Shown here: positions 10,279-18,842 of the stretch, in pieces
Numbering within the stretch: the stretch's first letter is position 1
Layout: every line of letters begins with the position of its first letter
Assembly (NCBI RefSeq): GCF_030296615.1
Contig: NZ_AP027732.1
Coordinates: forward strand, 2,418,001-2,482,000
DNA from: Frondihabitans sucicola
GTDB taxonomy: Bacteria; Actinomycetota; Actinomycetes; Actinomycetales; Microbacteriaceae
Reading direction: 5' to 3'
DNA: 64,000 bases
Program-made: the position numbers and the translations under genes
The notes under the pieces: model-generated
Databases searched by the model: none
Told to the model about the DNA's origin: nothing
Seen by the model: the letters and a program-made list of their open reading frames with translations, nothing else

Positions 10279-11288
10279 TCGGCGACGTCGATCAGGACCT
10301 TGCCGACCACGCTGTCCTGCACGGCCCGGTGTGCGGCGGAGGTCTCGGCGAGCGGGAAGCGGACCAGCGGCAGCCCGGCGGCCTCGCCGACCGGGAGAGC
10401 CCCGGCGATCAGTGCCTCGGTGATGTCTTCGGCCGCGGCCCGGAGCTGTTCCGCGCCCACGGTGTAGAGCAGGACGAACTGGTACCGGGTGTTCTTCGAC
10501 ATGTTGGGTCGCACCGAGAGCTCGGCGGTCGATCCGGCATCGTCGGCGTACATCGAGACGACCGCTCGTGGGCCGACGACCGCGGCGTCGAGCTCGGCGT
10601 TCTGCACGATCGACACCTCGACGACGATGTCGACGCCGTTCGGGGCGATCGCCTGGATCACCTCGGCGGCATCCTCGGTGCGGTAGTTCACGAGGTGGTG
10701 AGCCCCGGCCGTCCGTGCCAGCGCGGCCTTCTCGTCGCTCGACACCGTCGAGATGACGGTGGCTCCCGCCCACCGCGCGAGCTGGATCGCGGCGTGTCCG
10801 ACGGCTCCGGCGCCGCCCGCGACGAGCACGACCTTACCGGCGAGTGCCCCGGCGGAGAGCCGTTCGGGGCCGCCCTCGAGGACGGTGAGAGCGCGATGGG
10901 CGGTCATGGCGGGCACGCCGAGCGACGCCCCGACGTCGAAGCTCACGCCGTGCGGCAGGGCGACGACGTGCGCAGCGTCGACGGTCGCGAATTCCTGGGC
11001 GGTGCCCGACGGGCGCTGGTACGCCGAGAGGTAGAGCCAGACCCGGTCGCCGACGCCGAGGTGGCCGACGCCCTGGCCCACGGCATCGACGACGCCGGCG
11101 CCGTCCTGGTTCGGGGTGACCTCGGGGAAGGCCGGATCGGTGTTGGTCCGCGACTTCCAGTCGGTCGGATTGACTCCCGAGACGACGAGCCGGACGCGGA
11201 CTTCGCCCGGCCCGGGCTCGACGGGGTCACGGTCGACGAGCTGCAGGACGTCGGGGGAGCCTTTGTGCGTGTAGACGATGGATCTCAT
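10275..11288 (-). CDS. NADPH:quinone reductase, MDR family
   Basis: A 337-residue zinc-free medium-chain dehydrogenase. SGVNPTDWKSR near residue 45, DGAGVVDAVGQGV and the Rossmann loop VLVAGGAGAVGHAAIQLA are typical of quinone oxidoreductases. It follows a marR gene on the same strand whose stop (11297) lies just upstream of this ATG, so the pair is one operon. A TTG at 11300 in frame would overlap the marR stop and is an alternative start. MarR-controlled quinone reductases usually answer quinone or electrophile stress; that assignment is inference from context. Confidence 0.9.
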   Translation of the reverse strand: MRSIVYTHKGSPDVLQLVDRDPVEPGPGEVRVRLVVSGVNPTDWKSRTNTDPAFPEVTPNQDGAGVVDAVGQGVGHLGVGDRVWLYLSAYQRPSGTAQEFATVDAAHVVALPHGVSFDVGASLGVPAMTAHRALTVLEGGPERLSAGALAGKVVLVAGGAGAVGHAAIQLARWAGATVISTVSSDEKAALARTAGAHHLVNYRTEDAAEVIQAIAPNGVDIVVEVSIVQNAELDAAVVGPRAVVSMYADDAGSTAELSVRPNMSKNTRYQFVLLYTVGAEQLRAAAEDITEALIAGALPVGEAAGLPLVRFPLAETSAAHRAVQDSVVGKVLIDVAD

Positions 11289-11296
11289 GTCACCAG

Positions 11297-11785
11297 TCAA
11301 CTACCGGTGGCGAACATCCTGCCCTCGGGGTCGAGCCGGGTCAGCAGTCGGGCGCTGATCCGGCCCAGCTGTGACACCTGCTCCGGTGTCAGCGCGTCGA
11401 TCACGGCCTGCCGGACAGTGGCGACATGACCGGGAGCCGCGTGGACGACCTTCGACCAGCCCACCGGCGTGAGAGTCGCGTTCGTGGCCCGACGGTCTTC
11501 GGCGCACGGGCTGCGGTCGACGAAGCCCTGGTCTTCGAGGCGGGACACGACCCGGGACAGCCGGGGGAGCGTGGCGTTGGTGCGCGCCGCGAGGGCGGTC
11601 ATGCGCAGCGTGCGGTCGGGCGCCTCGGAGAGCATCGCCAGCACGAAGTACTCGAAGTGCGTGAGCTTCTCGTCGCGATCGAGCTGGGAGTCGAGGACGC
11701 CGGGCAGCAGCTCGAGCACGGCGGCGAAGCGCACCCAGGACTCGCGCTCGTGATCGCTCAGCCAGCGAGGTTCGCTCTCGGTCAT
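11297..11785 (-). CDS. MarR family transcriptional regulator
   Basis: A 162-residue winged-helix regulator. The DNA-binding core reads LRMTALAARTNATLPRLSRVVSRLEDQGFVDR, followed by the wing with DRRATNATLTPVGW, all standard MarR. It precedes the quinone reductase in a two-gene operon and is divergent from a small unknown gene. The intergenic stretch 11786-11843 is A/T-rich for this genome and is the expected site of the promoter and operator. I could not find a clean palindrome in it. It probably represses the quinone reductase until a phenolic or electrophilic ligand binds. Confidence 0.9.
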   Translation of the reverse strand: MTESEPRWLSDHERESWVRFAAVLELLPGVLDSQLDRDEKLTHFEYFVLAMLSEAPDRTLRMTALAARTNATLPRLSRVVSRLEDQGFVDRSPCAEDRRATNATLTPVGWSKVVHAAPGHVATVRQAVIDALTPEQVSQLGRISARLLTRLDPEGRMFATGS

Positions 11786-11843
11786 CGGCTCAGTCTACCG
11801 AATGGTTGTTAGTACAAGTAAATCAGCTCTCTAGGGTGGCCGG

Positions 11844-12260
11844 GTGGAGGATCGGTTTCGCGTCGACGGCAGCGACCTCGGCGTCGACCGACGGCGGTCG
11901 CTCGCGACCCTCGGCCCCGACGGGGCTCTCGACGCCACGGTGGTCGCGGCAGGCGTCCCGTCGCTCGTCGCAGAGTGGGCGACGGTACCGCCCCGGATCC
12001 TGCTCGCTCGTGTCCCGCTGGGGTTCGACGGCGAGCGGTTCGGGGCGACCGTCGACCAGGCCCTGCTCGACGACCTGATGCTCGACGAGGGGTTCGCCCT
12101 CTTGGCGCTAAGTTCGCGCTTCGACCTGCGCGGCCGGCTGACCGTGCACGCGGGCGACCGTCTCCGCTTCGTCGGCGAGGTCGACACGCCCTGGGCGCCC
12201 GAGCCGGTGAGTCTCGACGTCTCGCTCGGGTTCGGCGGCCGCCGCCCCGCCGCCCTCTGA
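11844..12260 (+). CDS. Hypothetical protein (138 aa)
   Basis: I do not recognise this protein. It starts with GTG, has no signal peptide or membrane helix, and is acidic with regular hydrophobic alternation (GFALLALSSRFDLRGRLTV). Codon third positions are strongly G/C like the neighbours, and the plus-strand translation looks more protein-like than the arginine/serine-rich antisense frame. It is divergent from marR and convergent with gap, with 7 bp between its stop and the gap stop. Divergence from marR makes it a candidate second target of that regulator. No function is assigned. Confidence 0.6.
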   Translation: MEDRFRVDGSDLGVDRRRSLATLGPDGALDATVVAAGVPSLVAEWATVPPRILLARVPLGFDGERFGATVDQALLDDLMLDEGFALLALSSRFDLRGRLTVHAGDRLRFVGEVDTPWAPEPVSLDVSLGFGGRRPAAL

Positions 12261-12267
12261 GGGAGGC

Positions 12268-13263
12268 CTACGCCGCCAGGAGCTGCAGGGTGTCAATGAC
12301 GCGGTTCGAGAAGCCCCACTCGTTGTCGTACCAGGCGACGACCTTGACGTGCTTGCCGTCGACCCGCGTCAGAGCGGAGTCGAAGACGGCCGACGCCGGC
12401 CGGCCCGTGATGTCGCTCGACACGAGCGGCTCGTCGGAGTAGTCCAGGATGCCGGCGAGGGCTCCCGTCGCGGCAGAACGGTAGGCCGCGAGCACCTGTT
12501 CGCGCGTCACGTCGCGGGCGACGGTCGCATTGAGCTCCACGATCGAGCCGACCGGCACGGGCACGCGGATCGAGTCGCCTGACAGCTTCCCGTCGAGCTG
12601 CGGCAGGACGAGGCCGATCGCCTTCGCGGCTCCGGTGGTGGTCGGCACGATGTTGACCCCGGCGGCTCGCGCACGGCGGAGGTCGCGGTGCGGACCGTCC
12701 TGGAGGTTCTGCTCCTGCGTGTAGGCGTGCACGGTCGTCATGAACGCGTGCTCGATGCCGGCCAGGTCGTCGAGCACGGCTGCGAGCGGTGCCAAGGCGT
12801 TCGTCGTGCACGAGGCGTTCGACACGATGACGTGCTGAGCAGGATCGTAGTCACCCGTGTTGACCCCGTAAGCGAGGGTGACGTCCGCCCCGTCGGCGGG
12901 AGCGCTGACGAGCACGCGTGCTGCGCCGGCTTCGAGGTGCGCGCGGGCGGCGCCGGCCCCGGTGAAGCGCCCGGTCGACTCGAGGACGAGCTCGACACCG
13001 AGCTCGCGCCAGGGCAGGTTCGCAGGATCCCGCTCGGCCAGCACCTGAACGCGCCGGCCGTTCACGACGAGGACGTCGCCGTCGACCTCGACGGTTCCGT
13101 CGAAGCGGCCGAGCGACGAGTCGTAGCGGAGCAGGTGGGCGAGGGTCTCGGGTGCGGTGAGGTCGTTCACGGCAACGACCTCGAGGTCGGTCTCGCGCTG
13201 GAGGAGTGCGCGAAGGCTGTTGCGTCCGATGCGGCCGAAGCCGTTGATGGCGATGCGAGTCAT
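12268..13263 (-). CDS. gap: Type I glyceraldehyde-3-phosphate dehydrogenase
   Basis: Converts glyceraldehyde 3-phosphate to 1,3-bisphosphoglycerate with NAD in glycolysis, or the reverse. The protein of 331 residues has the NAD motif INGFGRIGRN at the N-terminus, the catalytic Cys in SNASCTTNALAPL, then TTVHAYTQEQ and AWYDNEWGFSNR at the C-terminus. I chose the ATG at 13263, which follows an AAAGGA site, over two upstream in-frame ATGs. It stands alone rather than beside pgk and tpi, so it may be a second GAPDH used in gluconeogenesis or by a specific pathway. That is inference from context. Confidence 0.93.
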   Translation of the reverse strand: MTRIAINGFGRIGRNSLRALLQRETDLEVVAVNDLTAPETLAHLLRYDSSLGRFDGTVEVDGDVLVVNGRRVQVLAERDPANLPWRELGVELVLESTGRFTGAGAARAHLEAGAARVLVSAPADGADVTLAYGVNTGDYDPAQHVIVSNASCTTNALAPLAAVLDDLAGIEHAFMTTVHAYTQEQNLQDGPHRDLRRARAAGVNIVPTTTGAAKAIGLVLPQLDGKLSGDSIRVPVPVGSIVELNATVARDVTREQVLAAYRSAATGALAGILDYSDEPLVSSDITGRPASAVFDSALTRVDGKHVKVVAWYDNEWGFSNRVIDTLQLLAA

Positions 13264-13354
13264 GGAGGGGTCCTTTCGGTTCGTGTCCATGCTCGTCAAC
13301 CTCGCCGTCGTCCGGAAGTGGCTCGAACGACAGCGTGCACAAGGATCACGCCAA

Positions 13355-14317
13355 TCAGGACGGTGAGGTGGGCGAGGAGAAGGTGCGGCGGTACTCCGTC
13401 GGTGACGTGCCCAGGATGCGATGGAAGTGGAGGCGCAGGTTCGCGTCGCTCCCGAGCCCCACCCGGGCCGCGATCTGCTCGACGCCGAGGTCGCTGCGCT
13501 CGAGCAGCTCGCGCGCCAGATCCACCCGGGCCCGGAGTACCCACTGCATGGGCGTGTAGCCGGTGTCCTCGACGAAGCGGCGCGAGAAGGTGCGCGGCGA
13601 CACCCGGGCGTTCCGGGCGAGGGACTCGAGCGTGAGCGCCTCCGCGAGATGCCCGAGCGCCCACTCGCGAGTCGATGCGAAGAGGTCGCCCAGTGGCTCG
13701 GGCACGCTGCGCGGCACGTACTGGGCCTGACCGCCGCTGCGGTAGGGCGCAGCCACGAGCCGGCGCGCCACGTGGTTCGAGAGCGCGACGCCGTGGTCGC
13801 GGCGCACGAGGTGCAGGCAGAGGTCGATTCCCGAGGCGGCGCCGGCCGAGGTGAGCACGTTCCCCTCGTCGACGAAGAGCACGTTCTCGTCGACCCGCAC
13901 CAGCGGATTGCGTTCGGACAGGACGCGCGTGTAGTGCCAGTGCGTCGTCGCCCGCTTCCCGTCGAGCAGTCCGGCCTGCGCCAGGGCGAACGCGCCGGTC
14001 GAGATGGCCGCGATCCTGGTGCCTCGCTGGTGGGCCGCGATGAGGGCGTCGACGACGACCTGCGGAGCCTCCGTGTCAGCGGGCGAGCGGTAGCCGGGCA
14101 CGAAGATCGTGTCGGCCCGGTCGAACGCCTCGAGTCCGTCGGCGACGTGGTACGAGAGACCGTCGCCTCCGGTCACGGGACCGGGTTTGGCCCCGCAGAC
14201 GTGCACCTCGTACGGCATGCTCGGCCGGTTCGAGAAGACCTGCGCGGGGATGCCGACGTCGAGCGGCTTGGCGCCGTCGAGAACCAGGACGACGACGCGG
14301 TGCAGGGCAGGATCCAT
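13355..14317 (-). CDS. GlxA-type AraC family regulator with DJ-1/PfpI domain
   Basis: A 320-residue regulator in two parts. Residues 1-190 form a class I amidotransferase-like DJ-1/PfpI domain (VVLVLDGAKPLDVGIPAQVF). The C-terminal 100 residues are an AraC HTH pair (LESLARNARVSPRTFSRRF and GVEQIAARVGLGSDANLRLHF). The position usually holding Cys in this family reads ISTGAF, so a catalytic role for the DJ-1 domain is unlikely and it probably senses a ligand. It lies 30 bp downstream of the HNH protein on the same strand. Target genes are not evident. Confidence 0.92.
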   Translation of the reverse strand: MDPALHRVVVLVLDGAKPLDVGIPAQVFSNRPSMPYEVHVCGAKPGPVTGGDGLSYHVADGLEAFDRADTIFVPGYRSPADTEAPQVVVDALIAAHQRGTRIAAISTGAFALAQAGLLDGKRATTHWHYTRVLSERNPLVRVDENVLFVDEGNVLTSAGAASGIDLCLHLVRRDHGVALSNHVARRLVAAPYRSGGQAQYVPRSVPEPLGDLFASTREWALGHLAEALTLESLARNARVSPRTFSRRFVEDTGYTPMQWVLRARVDLARELLERSDLGVEQIAARVGLGSDANLRLHFHRILGTSPTEYRRTFSSPTSPS

Positions 14318-14347
14318 GCGGCCATCTTCGCAGGCGTGCTCATGGCG

Positions 14348-15112
14348 TCAGGGGCAGGACGCCAGCACGCGCGCCATCGCGGCGCGTTCCGAGCCGGTCA
14401 CCCAGAGGTGGTACTTCGCCTTCACCTGGATCTGCCGGGTGACGTACGCGCAGTGGTAGCCGGTGCTCTCGGGGAGCCAGTAGGCGGCATCCTGCGAACC
14501 CTTGCGGTCATTCGAGGCCCCGTCGACGGCGAGCAGCTCGAGGGGGTCGTTGGCGAGCAGGATCCGCTGGGCTCTGGAGAGCTGCTGAGCACCGGTTCGC
14601 CAGGAATCGGCCAGCGCGACCACGTGGTCGATCTGCACGAGCTCGGACGTGCGCTCGCCCTTGACGAAGTCCACGCGAGCGCCCGAATACGGCGAGACGA
14701 GCGTGCCCGAGAGCACCTTGCAGTTCGCCGCGCGACGGATGCCCTGGAGATCGCGAGCCAGGATGTCGTTGCGCGTGTCGCAGCCGTTGCGGTCGACGTC
14801 GTCCCAGGCGTCGCCGAAGTCGCCGACGCGGTCGTAGCCGGCCGCGCTGGCCCAGGGCTTCGTCTCGAGCCCCGCCAGGGCTGCGCGCGCGGCTGCCGCA
14901 GCCACCGGCGCCGTGGCGACGGCCACCGGCGCAGTCGGTGCGGCGACGGTGCGCGACGAGCCGGGCGGGTCGAAGGCGCTGTCCGTGCCGAAGCCGGCGA
15001 GGTTGCGCGAGGCAGCCAGGGCGCCGAAGATCAGGATCACGCCGACGACGACGATCGCAGCGACAGGAGAGCGGCGGTGGCGGCGACGCCTCATCGGGAG
15101 GGGCGGGGACAA
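14348..15112 (-). CDS. Membrane-anchored or secreted HNH (DUF1524-like) nuclease
   Basis: A 254-residue protein with a basic N-terminus, one hydrophobic helix (about residues 17-34, VAAIVVVGVILIFGALAAS), an Ala/Pro/Thr-rich linker, and a C-terminal domain of the GmrSD/DUF1524 HNH type. The motif is visible as VQIDHVVALADSW followed by NDPLELLAVDGASNDRKG. The position after the helix puts the nuclease domain outside the cell. Such proteins are common in actinobacteria and are thought to be extracellular nucleases for nutrition or competition. It sits upstream of the GlxA-type regulator on the same strand. Confidence 0.85.
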   Translation of the reverse strand: MSPPLPMRRRRHRRSPVAAIVVVGVILIFGALAASRNLAGFGTDSAFDPPGSSRTVAAPTAPVAVATAPVAAAAARAALAGLETKPWASAAGYDRVGDFGDAWDDVDRNGCDTRNDILARDLQGIRRAANCKVLSGTLVSPYSGARVDFVKGERTSELVQIDHVVALADSWRTGAQQLSRAQRILLANDPLELLAVDGASNDRKGSQDAAYWLPESTGYHCAYVTRQIQVKAKYHLWVTGSERAAMARVLASCP

Positions 15113-15141
15113 CCGGACAGCATGCCTCTATTCTGCCCGTA

Positions 15142-15181
15142 CCCAGCGCGTGTTCAGCGCACGAGACCGCGGGGCGCTGGG
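15142..15181 (-). terminator. Possible hairpin after the MFS gene
   Basis: An 8-bp inverted repeat CCCAGCGC/GCGCTGGG with a 24-nt loop lies between the MFS stop at 15213 and the HNH start at 15112. There is no U-tract. It could terminate the MFS transcript, but this is weak. Confidence 0.3.
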
Positions 15182-15212
15182 ATCGATCGGCGCCCGTTCG
15201 GTCGAGGGCGGC

Positions 15213-16543
15213 CTAGTGGATGGTCACCATCGGCACGTGGTGCCGCATGCCGAGGTGGAGACTCAGCTGCCCGCGGCGAGCCAGCGCCACCCCGGCGACG
15301 ACGGCTGCGAGGGCGGGCATGCCCCCGACACGAGCATCCCGACGTGCACGCCGAAGGTGGAGACGATCCACCCCATCAGCGGGCCGCCGATGGCCTGGCC
15401 GCCGAGCAGCACGAGCACGTAGAGCGACATCACGCGGCCGCGGACTCCGATGTTCGACGACATCTGCACGAGGGAGTTCGACGCCGTCTGGAACAGCAGC
15501 GACGACATGCCGACCGTGATGAGCAGGATCGCGAACGGCCAGATCGACGGCATCAATCCGGTGGTGGCCTGCAGAAGCCCGGTGATGCCGACGCCCACGA
15601 CGACCGTCCGGAGGCGGATGTTCGCCCGCCGCGTGGAGAGGAGCGCGCCCGTGAGCGCACCGACGGCGATCATGGAGTTGAACAGGCCGTAGCCGCCGGC
15701 TCCGACGTGGAAGATCGAGTGCGCGTAGGTCGCCAGCAGCACCGGCATGGTCAGCCCGAACACGGCGAACACGGCGACGAGGAACACCGGCCAGATGATG
15801 GTCGGCTTGCCGACGGCGTAGGCGAGGCCGGCGCGAAGCTGCCCGGGGGCGCGCGGCGGAGGAGCCATTCTGGTCATCTGCGAGGTGCGGAGCATCGAGA
15901 GCATGACGACCACGAGGAGGCAGGCGGCGCCGTTGACCACGAACGCCCACCCGGCGCCGACGGCCAACAGGAGAGCCCCGGCGATGGCCGGCCCGATCAT
16001 GCCGCCGAGCTGGAAGACCGACGAGTTGATGCTGATGGCGTTGCGGAGGTTCTTCTGGCCGACGAGCTCGGTGACGATCACCTGGCGCGCCGGGTTGTCG
16101 ATCACCGTGACGAGGCCGGTGACGAAGGCGATCGCCCACACCATCCACGCTTCGACGCTGCCGCTCAGGGTGAGCACGGCGAGACCGATCGACAGGACCG
16201 CGAAGGTCGACTGGGTGATCATCATCAGCATGCGCTTGGAGAAGCGGTCGACGATCACGCCGCCGAAGAGACCGAAGAACAGCATCGGGGCGAACTGCAT
16301 GGCGACGGTGATGCCGACGGCGGTCGCGCTGCCGGTCAGCTCGAGGACGAGCCAGTCTTGAGCGACCTTCTGCATCCAGGTCGCGGTCATCGCGATCAGG
16401 TTGCCCGAGGTCCAGATGCGGAAGTTGGGCACCGAGAGGGCGATGAAGGTGTGACGCCAGGGCGGTCGCTCGGCGACGATGGTAAGGGGTTCTGTGGGCG
16501 GGAAGGGAACGGGGATGGAAGCGGTCGGCGTCGACGTGGTCAC
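15213..16543 (-). CDS. MFS transporter (MFS_3/EntS-like), frameshifted
   Basis: An integral membrane transporter of about 443 residues with 11-12 predicted helices. LSVPNFRIWTSGNLIAMTATWMQ at the start and GGVIVDRFSKRM after helix 2 are typical of MFS_3-type exporters. Near 15318 one G is missing from a G run; restoring it joins the body to the C-terminal helix (GMPALAAVVAGVAL) ending at 15213. I chose the GTG at 16543, which keeps the usual short cytoplasmic lead, over upstream starts. It is divergent from a LysR regulator, the usual layout for an inducible efflux pump. The substrate is unknown. Confidence 0.87.
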
Positions 16544-16661
16544 GCGGGAATGTCCTGAGGTCGTGTGCGAGAAGAGTTCTCCTTCCACGGTAGGGCTGCC
16601 GGTCGCATTTCGTTCCCGAATGGGGCTTATCAGTGCCATTGGGTTCTGTAATACTTGCCCC
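16544..16661. promoter_or_regulatory. Divergent promoter region, MFS / LysR
   Basis: This 118-bp region separates the divergent MFS and LysR genes. An inverted pair TGGGGC (16621-16626) and GCCCCA ends at the LysR start codon, flanking an A/T-richer stretch. LysR-type operators normally lie in such a place. The specific site is not certain. Confidence 0.35.
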
Positions 16662-17519
16662 ATGTACGATCCGACTCTCCTGCGCACGTTCCTCGTCGTC
16701 GCCGAGACGCACAGCTTCACGCACGCGGCCACCCGGCTCGGCATCAGCCAGCCGACGGTGAGCCAGCACGTCTCCAAGCTCGAGAAGGCAGCGGGCAGGA
16801 TGCTCGTGGCCCGCGACACCCGAGAGGTCGCCCTCACCGACAACGGCGACGCCATGGCGGGCTTCGCGCGGACCATCCTCGCGGCACACGCGTCGGCCGA
16901 GAGCTACTTCTCGGGATCGGCGATGGCGGGGCGGTTGCGCTTCGGAGCGGCGGACGACCTCGCGATCACGCAGCTGCCGCGGATCCTGCGCCATTTCCGT
17001 CAGCTCTACCCGCAGATCAATCTCGAGCTCACGGTCAACCAGAGCATGCCGCTGCGCCGGCGTCTCGCCTCCGGCCACCTCGATCTGATCTTCGTCAAAC
17101 AGAACGCCGGCGAGTACGAAGACGGCACTCGCGTGGCCGGCGACCCGATGGTCTGGATGGCGCAGGAGCGCATGCGGCTCGAGCCCGACCAGCCGGTTCC
17201 CCTGATCACGTACCAGGCGCCGAGCCTCTCGCGGCAGATGGCCATCGACGCGCTCGAGGCAGCCGGTCGCACCTGGCGGATCACCTGCAACACTCGCGAC
17301 GTCAACGGCATTCTGGCGGCGGTCCGGGCCGGGATCGGCATCGCGGTGTTCCCCTACTCGCTCATCCCGAACGACCTGGTCAAGGTGTCGGTGCGTTTCG
17401 GGCTCCCCGACCTCGGCGACGTCGACTACGTGCTCGTCGCCAATCCGAGCGCGGCGCGAGAGCCCGTCGAGGCGCTCACCTCCGCCATCCTGAGCCGAGG
17501 TGTCAGCCGCGCGGAGTGA
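16662..17519 (+). CDS. LysR family transcriptional regulator
   Basis: A 285-residue LysR regulator. The N-terminal winged helix reads TLLRTFLVVAETHSFTHAA then LGISQPTVSQHVSKLEKA, textbook for the family. The C-terminal half is the periplasmic-binding-protein-like effector domain (LRFGAADDLAITQLPRIL onward). The ATG at 16662 is at the conserved position just before the HTH. It is divergently transcribed from the MFS exporter, which is its likely target. The effector is unknown. Confidence 0.93.
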   Translation: MYDPTLLRTFLVVAETHSFTHAATRLGISQPTVSQHVSKLEKAAGRMLVARDTREVALTDNGDAMAGFARTILAAHASAESYFSGSAMAGRLRFGAADDLAITQLPRILRHFRQLYPQINLELTVNQSMPLRRRLASGHLDLIFVKQNAGEYEDGTRVAGDPMVWMAQERMRLEPDQPVPLITYQAPSLSRQMAIDALEAAGRTWRITCNTRDVNGILAAVRAGIGIAVFPYSLIPNDLVKVSVRFGLPDLGDVDYVLVANPSAAREPVEALTSAILSRGVSRAE

Positions 17520-17555
17520 CGCGAGGCCACCGCGGCCTCAGCCGAGGGGTGCAGG

Positions 17556-17944
17556 ATGCAACACATGACCTTCTCGAAGCACACGGCGATCGCGACCGGC
17601 CTCACTCTCCTGTTGGGCGGCTCCGGTTCGATCCACTTCGCTCGTCCGCAGACGTTCGACCCGATCGTGCCGCGCTCGCTGCCGGGGAGCCCCGCACCTG
17701 GACCTATCTCTCCGGCGCGGCCGAAGTGGTGACCGCCGCTGCGATCGCGATGCCGCGGACCCGGCGCCTCGGGGGAACCCTCGCGGCACTGCTGTTCGTC
17801 GCGGTGTTCCCCGCCAACGTCCGGATGGCGCGCTCGTACCTGCGCAGCTCGAAGACGACTGCGCGACAGAAGGCCGTCGCGGTCGTCCGTCTCCCGCTCC
17901 AGATCCCCCTCGTCCTCGCGGGCCTCGCCCTCCGTCGCGGCTGA
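17556..17944 (+). CDS. Small DoxX-like membrane protein, frameshifted
   Basis: A membrane protein of about 129 residues with four predicted helices. The N-terminal part (TAIATGLTLLLGGSGSIHF) and the rest (WTYLSGAAEVVTAAAIAMP, LAALLFVAVFPANVRMA) lie in different frames. One missing G in the GGGG run near 17686 accounts for the shift. The order of helices and the short RPQTFDPIVP loop resemble the DoxX/DoxD-like group of uncharacterised membrane proteins. The start could be ATG 17556 (better ribosome-site spacing) or ATG 17565. It follows lysR on the same strand by 36 bp. No function is assigned. Confidence 0.72.
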
Positions 17945-18016
17945 CCGCGCCGGGCCCCACCCGACCGGGGTGACGGCTGTGGCATTCTTGACGGACGCCG
18001 AACGTGGGGGTCTTTC

Positions 18017-18526
18017 ATGAATACCGTTCGCAGTCTTGGAGCGGTGGCGAGTCTCGCCCTCCTGACCGTCGTGGGACTGAGCGCGTGCTCCGGTGCGGAG
18101 GCAACCGCTGCCCCGACGGTGACGAAGACCGTCACCGTGCAGACCCCGGCGCCGAAGCCGACGATCCTGCCGGGCGACCGAGACTCCAGCGCCGCCTCCG
18201 CGTGCGGCCAGTTCAGTGGATTCCTGAACGTCGAGGAGATCGCCGCCTTCCATGCGAAGAACGGCTCCCTGTCGACGGCGACGGAGGGCGCCATCCTCGA
18301 GACCCTCGTCCCCGGGCTGACGGGAGTCGGCTCGTCCGACAGCGGCGTCCAGGCGGCGGCGCAGGCGATCTCGTCGGCCGTCGCGGCGAAGAACACGACG
18401 GCTCCCGGTCTCCCGTTCGACCCGAACGCGCCCGCCTACCTCGCTGCCGTGGACAAGCTGACGCTGGCGTACAAGGACGCAGGCACGATCATGACGAGCT
18501 ATGCCGATCCGTCGATGGGCGGCTGA
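18017..18526 (+). CDS. Putative lipoprotein, unknown function (169 aa)
   Basis: The N-terminus has a signal peptide with a lipobox, LALLTVVGLSAC, so the mature protein would be lipid-anchored from Cys24. A Thr/Pro/Val-rich linker follows, then a helical domain (about residues 60-165) with one further Cys (SACGQF). I recognise no catalytic motif. The gene stands alone: the DoxX-like gene is upstream and the purine permease downstream across a 316-bp gap. The role is unknown, at the outer face of the membrane. Confidence 0.75.
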   Translation: MNTVRSLGAVASLALLTVVGLSACSGAEATAAPTVTKTVTVQTPAPKPTILPGDRDSSAASACGQFSGFLNVEEIAAFHAKNGSLSTATEGAILETLVPGLTGVGSSDSGVQAAAQAISSAVAAKNTTAPGLPFDPNAPAYLAAVDKLTLAYKDAGTIMTSYADPSMGG

Positions 18527-18842
18527 CCGCGACTGAACCGCGTCAGGCGGCGTCGACCTCGAGGAGCGCGACGCGCTCGGGGATCGACTCCTGAGCCTGG
18601 AGCCCGACGACGCTCAGCACCCCGCCCGAGAACCGCAGACCCGCCGCCGCGAAAGCCTGGCACCCGAATGCCGGCACGTACGGCGGCGGGATCTGGGCCT
18701 GGCCCCGAGTCCTGATCTCGCCTCGGGGTACATCGAGGGTACGACACCTCGGGCGTTTTTCGCCCGGCGTACGGCTGCCTCACAGCGGTGAGCGGATCGC
18801 CTATGCTGTGGGTTTGCCGTCCTGACCCTACGGAGAAGCCTG
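18527..18842. other. Gap of 316 bp with a possible degenerate minus-strand coding remnant
   Basis: No convincing gene is present. On the minus strand a stop-free stretch ending at 18544 translates to a protein-like tail (PYVPAFGCQAF, FSGGVLSVVGLQAQ), but the only in-frame start I see is a GTG at 18677, giving 44 residues. It may be a remnant or a gene broken by an indel. A small hairpin CGGGCG-TTTTT-CGCCCG lies at 18750-18766. The promoter of the purine permease must lie at the right end; TATGCT near 18802 is a possible -10. Confidence 0.35.

Noticed and set aside
13421..16558. A 1045-residue plus-strand open frame
   Set aside because: It lies antisense to the GlxA regulator, HNH protein and MFS genes and has low-complexity His/Arg/Asp composition typical of GC-rich shadows.
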